Shown here: positions 33,940-45,396 of the stretch, piece after piece | Numbering within the stretch: position 1 is the first letter of the stretch | Layout of the letters: the number at the start of each line of letters is the position of its first letter | Assembly (NCBI GenBank): GCA_028386065.3 | Contig: JAKUCV010000418.1 | Span: 92,075-156,074, forward strand | Direction of reading: 5' to 3' | Length of the DNA: 64,000 nt | Source: Turnera subulata | Lineage: Eukaryota > Streptophyta > Magnoliopsida > Malpighiales > Passifloraceae | Program-made: the position numbers and the translations under genes | The notes under the pieces: model-generated | Seen by the model: the letters and a program-made list of their open reading frames with translations, nothing else | What the model was told of the DNA's origin: nothing | Databases searched by the model: none

Positions 33940-36719
33940 TGAAACGCCCTGACTCGTATTTACCGTACACAGTAAACACAAGCCGGAACTGTGACAACCG
34001 AGCCCAGCATACAGTGTATACAACAATAACTCGGGCCCAACGGCCCAAAATAATAAACATCGTAAATAACAAAACCGGCCCAATGGCCCAATAAAAGTAA
34101 AAACATGCACAGCGGAAGACTTATAACACTCACATAAACACTGTATGCATAGATGCAAACTATGGATCCAAGCCTGTCCAAGGGATAACGCTGCAGTCTG
34201 TCTGGAATGCACCCAACCTGTAACACAAATAACTCATCCTACGGGATGAAAGCCCGCAGGTGAGGGGTGAGTCCGAAGTGCTCACAACCATGGATAGACA
34301 ATCAATATGCAACACTAAAATTACTCAAGGCAAAAACAGGCAAAAACCGACCCAAAGACTCAAATAAAATCCAATTATCCAATTTTATCTTTCCGGGCCC
34401 CGTCACGGATAAGCTAGGGTCGTACCAGGTTATCAACCTGTTCCTGGTGCCAGATCAAAAAGAACCCAGGGATAGACATCCCAAATAACAAACTCAGGGA
34501 TCAACATCCCAATCAAACCGGCATCAACATGCCTGTCACAAGTAACCCAGATCATGGCACCAAAACAGTCTCAAACCATCCGGTCGTACCTCTACTTACT
34601 ACGTGACAATTATATTATCATCAACCAAAATCATATCTCAGGGATCAACATCCCTAACCCAAAATACCAAGGATCGATATCCTTGTCACAATTCATTATT
34701 TTTTCCATTTTATACTTTGAACCAAAAGACACAGAAAATCAACACGGGGATAAACATCCCAAAAACCAAACAAGACATCGGGATAAACATCCCAAACCAA
34801 AACACAGCAAAAGCAACAATCGACAATGCACAATCATCAAAACATAATAACCGAGTAATATAGGCACATATTGAAGGAAATCCATCCTCACCTTGGCCGA
34901 TTACTCAACTTCGGAAATAATGACCGGTCCGACGCCGGCTCCTCGGGAAACTGCCCGATATCCAAACCTATACCACAAGACAATATATACACATAAATGC
35001 ACATAATCGGTATACTATGATGCCCAAACTGCGAAATTACCCATCCCGGTTCATATCCTTACTATTATCTTTTACCGAAAATAATTTACCGTACGTATTT
35101 CCGAATATAATTTCGGTACCATACTTTAATTAAAACTCTTTTCAAAATATTTTCATAAAATAATTATAATTCTCCAAAATTATAATCACCATAGTTTTTC
35201 CAGAAAAATAATAACCTATTTATATTTTTCAGAAAATATTTATCTAGTATTTATCTTTTCTAAATTTATTTAGTAGTAATATTTTCCAACACAAAATATA
35301 ATTAACTTTAATTTCCAAAATACCTATTTATATACATATACCACAATCATAATTTTCCATACGAAATAATATACATATTAAATTTCCAGAAATTAATTTC
35401 ATGATATATATATTTTTCCAAATAACAATAGTTTTTCCAAACATAACTTAATTATTTATCAAAGTAAATATATTTATATTTTCCTGAAAATTCCAGAATT
35501 AAATTAGCCATAATTTTCTCAAAATAATTATATAATTTTTTTCCAAAATAAATACCAGAATATTAAATAAATACATATATATATTTTTTTTAAATAAACG
35601 GACTGGGCCATGAACAGTGCCGGCCCAGACCCTGCACAGTGCCAAGCCCAGGCCCGTGCAGAGCCCAGCAGCACAGTCCGGCCCATGCCCGAACAACCCA
35701 GCCCAAAAAAAATCCAAGCCCAGATAGTGCGACCCGGATACCACACGGGTCAAGCACCCGGATCGGCTTACCTCGCGGGTTGCAGCGGCTGTGACGGCGA
35801 CGGCGAGCGCGAGAAGGAGGGCGACCACTTCTGGGCGTGCGGCGGATGCAGGCGACGCGAAGGAGGCCGGGTAACTGGGCGCGGCGGCGTCGGCCGAAGG
35901 CGGGAGGCGCGACGAATACGGATCCACAGGTCCTCTGCCGGGTCGAAGGCGCGTCACGGTGGCTACGGCGACGGAACTCGACGGCGACAGCGGGGCTGAG
36001 CTCGCGACGGCCCTGCGAGCACGCTGCTGTGGTCGGTGGCACGAGACTCGGCGCCGGTCGTCCTCCCATGCACAGCAGCAAGGGCGCCGGGTGAGTTGAC
36101 GAACTGTTCCCTCTCTTTTTTTTTTCTTTTTCTTTCTTTTTTCTATTTCTTCTGATTTTCTTTCTTTTTTCTCTGTTTTTATTTTTTCTTTTTTCTCTTC
36201 TCTTTTTTTTCTTCCTCTCTCTGTATTTTCTGTTTTCTTTTTTTTTCCCTTTTTTTCCTATTTTTCTCTCTTTTTTCTTATTCCTCTTCTTTTCTTTTTT
36301 TTTTCTTTTTCCTTTCTCTCTTTTTTTTTTTTCTCTTTTCCTCTCTTTTCCTTTTCCTCTCTTTTTTTCTTCTTCTCTTCCTCACCCGGTTCCTTCTTCC
36401 TCTGCTTTTATAAACTGTGATTAACTATTAATCATGTGATAATCAATAATACAAGCGGGTCCAATCTGGACCAGAAAATAACTGATACCCCCTTAGTTAT
36501 TTTCCGGTGTGATTTTCCGAGAAATTCCGAAACCCGAGAAATACCAACTTAGGTCCGAAAAATCCACGGAAAAATCACGAGCGCGGGAAAACCCTCGGTT
36601 TCGAAAAACGACTCCCGATTTACCTTGAATTAATTACCTAAGATTAATTCAACAGTAAATCACGGTAAAACGACTTCTACAGTCTGGTAAAAATAAAAAA
36701 TTTTATCCGGCCTGTTACA
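33940..36719 (-). mobile_element. Solo LTR 1 of the long-LTR family (2,780 bp)
   Basis: Bounded by TGAAACGCCC on the left and CTGTTACA on the right (on minus: TGTAACAG...CGTTTCA). Flanked by a perfect 5-bp target duplication TCATA (33935-33939 and 36720-36724). No internal region remains, so it is a solo LTR from LTR-LTR recombination. In minus orientation: TATA box TATAAAAG (36405-36412), a roughly 290-bp polypurine leader (36115-36400), a GC-rich stretch (35600-36100), a splice donor GAG|GTAAGC near 35775, then AT-rich sequence and a hairpin array. Confidence 0.93.
34469..34793 (-). repeat. Array of seven mini-hairpins in solo LTR 1
   Basis: Seven short inverted repeats with 4-nt loops on the plus strand: GGGAT-AGAC-ATCCC, GGGAT-CAAC-ATCCC, GGCAT-CAAC-ATGCC, AGGGAT-CAAC-ATCCCT, AAGGAT-CGAT-ATCCTT and two GGGAT-AAAC-ATCCC. 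Stems differ between units, but both arms change together. Confidence 0.85.
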
Positions 36720-36724
36720 TCATA

Positions 36725-37664
36725 TCTCTTTAATGTAGATATAATCTTTGTACTTATTTTTATGTGGGTACAGTTTCTCTATCATTCTTACATTCTTCCT
36801 TATATTATTATTTTGTTTCTATTTGCATTAGGTACGCATGATATTAGTATTATTATTAACTATCATCTTGTCTCTCTTAATAAAGTCTCCTCTTTATTTT
36901 ACTATACTCTCTAGTCTTAACTCAATACAATAGTGTATTTCTATTTCCCCAATCTACTTCAATCTTTTTTCATATCTTTTTTATTTGTGCCGGAAAATCA
37001 ATTTTGATGCTTTGAATTAATTGACTCCCCACAAAGATTTTATGGACAATTCAAGTGACGGGGTTATAGGAATCATCCAATATAAAATTATAGAACCTCA
37101 CTATTAGTCTATACATGACTATAAATGATGTAAAGGTACATTTTCATTTTTTAAGCCTTTTTATTTGTAAATTTAATTAGTTCCTCTATTCTAATAATTA
37201 TTCTCTCTTACACTTTTTTAATGCTTATTATTTTTTTAAAAATATAATTTTTTCCTCTATTTTTGGGTTAACTTTTACATTTAAATTTGCAAAATTAATT
37301 ATTCTTTATATTATTATTAAATATTTTATTTTTTATATAATATTTCTTTGCATTTTCCAATTTAATTTTTTTTCTATTTTATGTGTTAATATTTATATTT
37401 ATTTTTTTTTTATTTTTTGAGCTTATTATTATAAATTAATTTTAAAATTTTCTGTTCAATTTTTTTATGTTTAAATTTCAAAATTATGCTTTATGTTATT
37501 ACTTAATAGTTTAGGTTTTCTAATATTTTTTATTAATTTTTCTTAATATTTTTCCTCTTTGTATAGTATTAGTAGTGGAATATTATTAAAAAGTCATTAT
37601 TTTTTTTTTGTTTATTATTATAAAATTCTTTTATTTTTTAGTAATTTTTTAGTGCTTAATGATA
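36725..37664. other. AT-rich spacer between solo LTRs
   Basis: Very AT-rich, no coding or element signature seen. It is the older sequence into which the two solo LTRs inserted. Confidence 0.55.
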
Positions 37665-37669
37665 CATGC

Positions 37670-40331
37670 TGAAACGCCCCGACCCGAATTTACCGAACAC
37701 AGTAAACACGAGCCGGAACTGTGACAACCCAACCAATTAAACCCAAGCATACAGTGTATACAATAATAACTCGGCCCAATGGCCCAACAATAAAATATCA
37801 TAACTGGCCCAATGACCCAACAATAACAAAAGCAGTGCACAGCGGAAGACTTAAAGACTCACTAACACTGTATGCATATATGCAAACTATGGATCCGAGC
37901 CCTGTCCAAGGGATAACGCTGCAGCCTGTCTGGAATGTACCAAGCCTGTACATGAAACAACTCAACCTACGGGATGAAAGCCCGCAGGTGAGGGGTGAGT
38001 CCGAAGTGCTCACGACAATGGAAAGACAATCAATATGGACACTAAAAATTACTTAAGGTCAACCAAACCAAAAGACCCGACCCAAAATCGGTCCAAGACC
38101 AAGAAGACTCAAATAAAATCAATTATCCAATTTTTATCTTTCCGGGCCCCGTCACGGATAAGCTAGGGTCGTACCAGGTTATCAACCTGTTCCTGGTGCC
38201 AGATCAAAAAGAACCCAGGGATAGACATCCCAAAAATAACAAACCGGGATAGACATCCCAAGCATAGACATGCTTATCACACGAACCCAGATCATGGCCA
38301 CCACAAAACAGTCTCTAACCATCCGGTCGTACCTCTACTTACCACGTGACAATTATATCGTCATTAAAAACCAAACTCAGGGATCGACATCCCTACCCAA
38401 AATACCAAGGATCGACATCCTTGTCACAATTTATTATTAATTCATTATACTTACTCCAAAAGACAAAGAAAAACAACACGGGGATAAACATCCCAAAAAC
38501 CAACATGACACCGGGATAAACATCCCGATCCAAAACATAGCAAAAGCAACAATCAACAATGCACAATCATCAAAACATAATAACCGAGTAATTTAGGCAC
38601 ATATTGAAGGAAATCCATCCTCACCTTGGCCGATTACTCAACTCCGGAAACTATGACCGGTCCGACGCCAGCTCCTCAGGGAACTGCCTGATATCCAAAC
38701 CTATACCACAAAACCATATATACACATAAATGCACATATTCGGTATACTATGATGCCAATACTATGAAATATCCCATCCCGGTTACATATCCTTTATTAC
38801 TTCCATTTACCGAAAATAATTACCGTACGTATATCCGAATATAATTTTGGTACCATACTTTAATTAAAACTCTTTAAAAATATTTTCATAAAATAATTAT
38901 AATTTTTCAAAATAATAATCATCATAATTTTCCAGAATAATAATAACATATCTATAATTTTCAGAAAATATTTATATAGTATTTATCTTTTCTAAATATA
39001 TATAGTAATAATATTTTCCAACACAAACTATAATTAACTTTAATTTCTAAAATACATATTTATATACATGTACCATAATCATAATTTTCCAGCCAAAATA
39101 ATATACATATTAAATTTCCAGAAATTATTTCATGGTATATATATATATTTTTCCAATTAAAAATAGTTTTTCCAAAACAAAACTTAATTATTTATCAAAG
39201 TAAATATATATTTCAAAACCATAAACCATAACACAGATTTACCGTATTTTTCGAAATATGAAAATATATATTTTTTTCCTTAAAATTAAATACCAGAATA
39301 CAGGTAAATACATAAATACATATATATATTGTTTTGTTTTTTTTTTTAATTAAAAGTAGAACTGGTCGCACCCGGATCCAGACCCAGGCGCGACCCGGAC
39401 TGCACAGCGGGTCGACTACTCGGATCTGCTCACCTCGACGACGGCGGCGGCGCGAGCTCGAGGAGGAAGGTGTCGCAGGGCCGGCGAGGTGGAAGCGAGC
39501 TCGAGGGCGGTGGAAAGGCGGCGGAAGCCTGTCGGCAGCGGGCGCAGGAGCAGAGGAAGCAAGATCCGCGGGTCCTCCTCCAGGTTGTTGGCGCGTGACG
39601 GCGGCTCCGGCGACGGGATGACTCGGGGGCGACGGGGGTGAGGTCGCGTCAGCCCTGAGAGCACGGTGGTCGTGTCGGTGCGGCGAGACAACGGCCGGAA
39701 CGCGTCGCCATGCACAGTGACCGGAGGAACTGGGGTGACGCACTGTTAATCCCTCTTTTTTTTTCTTGTATTTTCTTTTCTTTTCTGATTTCCTGATTTT
39801 CTTTTTTTTTTCCTTTCTTTCTTTTTCGATTTCCATTTCCTTTTTCTCCCTCTCTCTGTTTCTTTTTTTTTCTATTTTCCAGTTTTTTTCTTTCTTTTTT
39901 TTTTCTCTTTTTCTTTTTTCTCTCTTTTTCTTTTCTCTTTTTTTTTTTCCTCCTCTCCTCTCTTCCTCTCCTTCTGCTTCCTTCACCGGATCCTGCTTCT
40001 TTTTTTATAACCTGATAAATACTATTACTCATGTGAGAGCAATAATACAAATCGTCCGTATTACGGGCGAGTCCGATCCGGATCAGAAAATAACAGATAC
40101 CTCCTTGGTTATTTTCCGGTGTGATTTTCCGAGAAATTCCGAAACCCGAAAAATACCAACTTAGTTCCGAAAAATCCACGGGAAAATCACGAGCGCGGGA
40201 AAACTCTTGGTTTCGAAAAACGACTCCCGATTTACCTTGAATTAATTACCCAAGATTAATTCAACAGTAAATCACGGTAAAACGACTTCTACTGTCCGGT
40301 AAAAATTAAAAATTTTACCCGGGCTGTTACC
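37670..40331 (-). mobile_element. Solo LTR 2 of the long-LTR family (2,662 bp)
   Basis: Same family and orientation as solo LTR 1. Starts TGAAACGCCC and ends CTGTTAC with the terminal base changed. Target duplication CATGC at 37665-37669 and 40332-40336. In minus orientation it shows the same order: T/A-rich TATA region near 40005, polypurine leader (about 39750-39990), GC-rich leader (39360-39720), splice donor GAG|GTGAGC near 39430, AT-rich body, and a hairpin array. Confidence 0.92.
38218..38526 (-). repeat. Array of seven mini-hairpins in solo LTR 2
   Basis: Same position and order as in solo LTR 1, on the plus strand: two GGGAT-AGAC-ATCCC, AGCAT-AGAC-ATGCT, AGGGAT-CGAC-ATCCCT, AAGGAT-CGAC-ATCCTT, GGGAT-AAAC-ATCCC and CGGGAT-AAAC-ATCCCG. 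The third unit has both arms altered relative to LTR 1 (GGCAT/ATGCC versus AGCAT/ATGCT). Confidence 0.85.
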
Positions 40332-40534
40332 CATGCTATAATTAAAAATAATTATTTATAAAATGATTAAGAAAAAACTATAAATAAAAGTAATATATTC
40401 AAGTCAACAAAATAACTAAGTTCTATATATAAATTAAAAAAATATAAAATAGAGAAAATACACAAAAAATTAGATTAAAAATAATTCAGCTATTATTAAT
40501 ATATAAAAACAAATTAGTACATATTGCCCAAAAA

Positions 40535-42902
40535 TGAAGCGCCCCGGCCCGTATTTACCGGTTACAGTAAACACGTGCCGAAACTATTCTTTCTAACAGT
40601 TCAGGTAGTACATCGCAGTAAAATATTACACACTAAGCTCAAATACAACAGCACACAGTATACTACAATTGTCACCCATACTCGGGGACCATTATTCAAT
40701 CTACACACTTTACACATCAGCAGTAGCATAATCCAAAATAAACATCATCATAAGCAATACAGAAAGCAGCAACACAACAACATATATAGCACAGCAGCGG
40801 AAGTCTTAAGTGCACATGCCGCGGAGGTATGGATCCGGAGTCAGGTGGAGAACGTCGTACCTGAACTACGAAGCAACTAAACCTACGGGATGAAACCCCG
40901 CAGGCGAGGGGTGAGTCCGAAGTGCTCACCGACGAAGGATAAACAGAGATATGTAATCAACCATAATACTTTCGAAGTAAACATAAACAACACAACAGAA
41001 GAATCCTACTAAAACATAACTGAGCCAAGACCAAAAGAATGTTTATTATTATTATTACCAATTTTATCTTCCGAGCCCCGTCACTGGACAAGCTAGGGTC
41101 GTACCTGGTTATTAACTAATTTTGGATGCCAGGCCAAATCACAATCCAGGATTAACATCCCAATCACAATCAATCCGGGATCAACATCCCAATATCAACA
41201 AATCCGAGATCAACATCCCAATAACAACATCATCCGGGATCAACATCCCCAACAACCAAACCAAACCAGCCATGACACCACAGAACTAGCCTCTAACCAT
41301 CTAGTCGTACCACTACTTTCCACGTGACAATTATATCATCATCTTAAATTCAGTCTAGTTTCACTACTCTATCCTCAATTATCCAACTTTCCATTATTTC
41401 AGATCATTCCACAGACCAAACCAACATCAGACTCATAACGTCAATTAATCACAGATTACAGTTCAGCATCAATCTCAACACAATATCCACAAGTCTAAAC
41501 ACAATCCACAACAGCATCAACAATTTTCCATAGCAATCAAATAACAGACAATAATCAATTCAGCAGTTCAATCAAGCAAAAAAAATCACACACAGTATTA
41601 CGGGCACATATCCAAGGTTATCCATCCTCACCTTAGCCGATTATCAGTTATGGAATTGTCCAACAGACTCCAAGTCCGGTTCCTCAGGTATCTGCTCGTT
41701 ATCAACTCCTATATCAAACAAGTAATATGCACACATAAGTGATATGCAAATGTCATGCTAGTACTGTATACCGAAAAATAAATTCTAACTCGTCTCGGTT
41801 ACTACCTCGGGTTAATTTTCCATTATCATCATAATTCATCATTTATTTCTAGGTGTCAAAATACCATACTATATTTATACCCGGATATTATTCCGGTATA
41901 ATACTTATTTGATAATACCCTTTCCATATTTATTTCCTCCAAAATAATTATTATTTACTATATATAATATACTTTTCCCAAAATCATATTTTCCATAGTA
42001 TTATTCCCCAAATTTTTCCCAAATATTATTTCCACAAATTATATATTTTTTTTATTTTCCCAGAATTATAATTTTCCAGATTTTATTTTATTTTATTTTA
42101 TTTTTTCAGACTGGGCCGAATAGTACTAGCCCAGACCATGCACAGTGCCAAGCCCAGGCCCCAACTAGGAGCCCAAGCACAGACCCACGCGCAGGCCTGG
42201 AACCAAACCCAACAGCCCAGCCCCAAAACCCAACTCAACTCAGCCCAGACCTCTAAACCAGACCAAGGTTAAGGCCCAGACCAAGGCAAAGAGCCCAAGT
42301 CAGCAGCCCACAACCCAATTGTCACACACGGCCCAGGCAGCATATGGGTCAACCCGACCCAAAGCCTCAACCCGGTTGTAGAGGCGGGTCACTCACCCTC
42401 GTTCCAAGTCTGTGACGGCGACGACGCAGCGGCTAGCAGCGAAACGGCGAGACGACGGAGGCGAGGCGATAGCGACGGCAGTGCAGGAGGCGGCGAGGCG
42501 ACAAAGCAGTCGGGGATTTCGGCGGCGGTCATCTTGCTCGAACGGCTGCGACGCGAGGCGAGCAGGTGATGACACCGGGGACGGCGAGGCGGCGACTCGT
42601 GGTTGCAGCGACGAGCGAGGGAGATGATGACGAACTGGTGACGAGGTGGTTCTGCCGGTGGTGGTGGTGTTTCACGGCAAGGAGGAGAAAGAGAGGGGTG
42701 GGGTTGTGTGTGGTTGTTGCCAAAACGGCAACGTTTTGGTGGGTGAGGGTTGTTTTATTTTTTTCTTCCTGGTTGGCTTCCTATCACGGGTGGTTGTACT
42801 GAGCTGGTGTTTGAGTTTGCAGGGGAAGGAGGTACTGGGTTTGGGTGTGGAGTTGCAGGGCAGAAAGGAGAGGTTGAGAGAGGTGTATACTGGGTAGCAA
42901 AA
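40535..42902 (-). mobile_element. Partial LTR of the long-LTR family (minus)
   Basis: Begins TGAAGCGCCCCGG and carries the family's conserved hairpin (CCTACGGGATGAAACCCCGCAGG-type, near 40880) and a reduced mini-hairpin series with ATCAACATCCC units (about 41138-41260). It also has an AT-rich body and a GC-rich leader with a donor AACGAGG|GTGAGTGACC near 42393. It stops at 42902, where another LTR of the family begins in the opposite orientation. The promoter-proximal part is not present in the window. Confidence 0.75.
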
Positions 42903-43824
42903 TGTAACAGCCCGGGTAAAAATTTACATTTTACCGGGACTGTAAAAATGCTTTGTACAGTAATTTACCAAATAAAAATAATCTTGGGTAATTATTTCAG
43001 GGTAAAATATGCATCGGATTCCGAAACCGAGCTTTGTCCCACGCTCAGGATTTTTCTGCGGATTTTACGGACCAAAGTTGGAATTTTTCGGGTCCAGGAA
43101 TCTTCAGAAAAGTCATGTTTAACCTCAAATTATCGGGCCAGAAATAAAGTCAAGGGGGTATTATAGTTATTTTCTGGTCCGGACGGGACACGCCTCACAT
43201 GCAGCACAGTGCTACATAATTGAGGCAGCTCAATTATGCAGCCTGTGAGCCGCCTCTACCCTGTATTGCTTGTCTCACCCGTGACTTACCAGTACGTTGC
43301 ATGCTTTTCTTCTGCCTGCAAAAACCCATCACCCAGCATCACCTTCACCTGCAAAAAAAACTCAGCCTCATTCTTCTCCTGCCGACTTCAACTGCAAACA
43401 AAAAATACACAAAACCAGTTTCTTTCTTCACCAAAACCAGGAAAAAAAAAGAAAAGAAAAGAGGAGAAAACAGAAAAGAAAAGAAACAAAAAAAAGAGAA
43501 AAGAAAAAAAAGAAAGAAGAGGAGGAGGGGTTGTCGCCATCTCACCACCGCCGGCCGTCACCACACCAACACCACCACCATCTTCCTTCCGCTCCCACAC
43601 ACCGTCACCGCCACCCTCATCGCGCCATCAACCACTCGACACCATCCACCACCGCGAGCCGTGCGCAGCACCACCGACGCCTCCACCGAGCTACCAACCG
43701 CCTGCACCGACCTTGACGCCTCGCTGCAGCCGCTGGACCCGACGAGCAAGCCGCCAGATCCGCCATCACCTTCCTCGCGTTCTCCTTCCTCGTCGCCAAC
43801 ATCCCTTTCCCTGCCGTCATCTCG
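42903..43824 (+). mobile_element. 5' part of a plus-strand LTR of the same family
   Basis: Starts TGTAACAGCCCGGGTAAAA and includes the family's 'GTTATTTTCTGGTCCGG' region, a purine-rich tract (43440-43530) and a GC-rich stretch. It is cut at 43824 by another family LTR that starts TGTAACAGCCCGGG. The rest would lie to the right of the nested block or beyond the window. Confidence 0.75.
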
Positions 43825-44913
43825 TGTAACAGCCCGGGTAAAACTTTTAGATTTTTACCAGACTGTAAAAGTCGTTATACAGTGATTTACCTTTGAATTT
43901 AACCTTGGGTAATTAATTCAAGGTAAATTGAGCGTCGTTTTTCGTAACCGAGGCTTTTCCCGCGCTCGAGATTTTTACGTGGATTTTTCAGGCCTAAGTT
44001 GGTATTTTCTCGGGTCCCGGAATCCTCAGAAAAATCACATCGGAAAATAACTAAAGGGGTATCAGTTATTTTCTGGTCCGGACCGAACTCGCTTCATATT
44101 GCAGACAAGCTGCATTATTGAAGTTCACACGCCGCACAATGTTTTCACCGTTATAAAAAGAAAGCAGAGGAAGAAAGGAAGAGGAGAGGAAAAAGAAAAA
44201 GAGAGGAAAAAGAAAAAGAGAGGAAAAGAAAAAAAAAGAGAGAAAGAAAAAAAGAGGGGGAAAAAAAGAGAAGAAAAAAATAAAAAAAACAGAGTAGAAG
44301 AAGAAGAAAAAAAGAAAGAAAAAAAAGAAAAGAAAAAAAACAATACAGAAAATAGGTAAAAAAAGAAAATAGAAAGAAAAATAAAGAAAATAGGAAAAAG
44401 AAAGAAAAATGGAAAAAAAAGAAACCGGTGAACACTGTCTCCACCTTCCTCCTTCCGGTTACTGTGCACGTCGAGGAGTTCCCCGCCATTTCGTGCCTCA
44501 CCGACGCCACCATCAGGTTCGTCGCACCGTCGCCTTCTCAACCGCGAGACGCGCCGCCAGCTGCCGTTGACCCGTCGTGCATCCCGCGGATCTCCCTCTC
44601 TGCGCCGCTGACGACGACACCGGCGTTGCAGCCCCAGTTTTCCACCGCCGGAGGAGTCGCCTCAGCCTCGCCGACCCTGCGCCAGCTTCTCCCTCGCACT
44701 CGTCGCTTCTGTCGCGCCGCTGTCGCTACAACCCGGAGGTGAGACCCGAGTTTTGCAAAGATCCGTTTTGTGTAGACAGGTCGCACAGTTCCTGGGTTTT
44801 CAATTATGGGCTTATGTGTAGGTTGGGCCGAATGGTTGTTGGGCTAGGCGGGGCGTGGGCCTGTGTTTGGGCCTGCTGCCTTGGTCTGGGCTGCACTGTT
44901 CATAGCAGAGTTC

Positions 44914-45252
44914 TTGTACGTTCTTCATGTGAGGGAAGAGTTCCGCGCACGCCAGTTCGATCTGCAACACCGCCGAGCTGATCTTCTTCAGTGAGACGTT
45001 CAGCTGCGTCAGTGCCTGCTGTGGAGTGCTGCTTTCAGCCGTCGCCTTGCCCTTTTGATCCTCAGCCTTCTTGCCAACACGCTTCTTTCGTCGTTTTAGG
45101 GAGACGACCATGTGTTCCTTCAGGCCGATGATGTTCGTCTTGAAGCGCTTCTTCGGAGGTTCTTCATCAGAACTTGTCGGGAAGGCAGTGCCACCGATGT
45201 AGCTGTTGTTCTCGGAGTCTGAGGTCGTTCGAGATCGGAGTGGAGAATCCAT
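44914..45252 (-). pseudogene. Truncated copy of antisense ORF 2
   Basis: Starts ATG at 45252 with MDSPLRSRTTSDSENNSYIG. About 113 residues match the intact copy at 55521-55898; the last 12 codons are lost and the frame runs into LTR sequence. The reading frame is otherwise undamaged. A TATA-like CTATAAG on minus lies about 37 bp upstream, as in the intact copy. Confidence 0.7.
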
Positions 45253-45300
45253 GGCTGAGAATGAGTGTCTCAGTTATGAGGTTTGGTTCTTATAGAGGAC

Positions 45301-45396
45301 GAGATGTCGCTTAAGGGAATAAGCGGTATCTCGGGTTAAGGTTGGACACCTGGTGGAGTATACCAGAAGCTTATCGTGGTAGGACCCACGGATAAG
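45301..45396. repeat. Three-hairpin module, copy 1
   Basis: Consecutive inverted repeats: GAGAT-GT-CGCTTA...TAAGCG-GT-ATCTC (45301-45332), CTGGT...ACCAG (45350-45366) and CTTATC-GTGG...CCAC-GGATAAG (45370-45396), located between the antisense ORF 2 start and the polypurine tract. Confidence 0.8.

Noticed and set aside
35499..36094. GC-rich ORFs in solo LTR 1 (Arg/Ala-rich)
   Set aside because: Overlapping open frames on both strands reflect GC content; no homologous frame is kept in solo LTR 2.
44099..44541. Lys/Glu-rich and Phe/Ser-rich ORFs
   Set aside because: They translate the A/G-rich leader tract of the LTR; similar ORFs appear at 39213-40179, 43220-43600 and 56357-56773 for the same reason.
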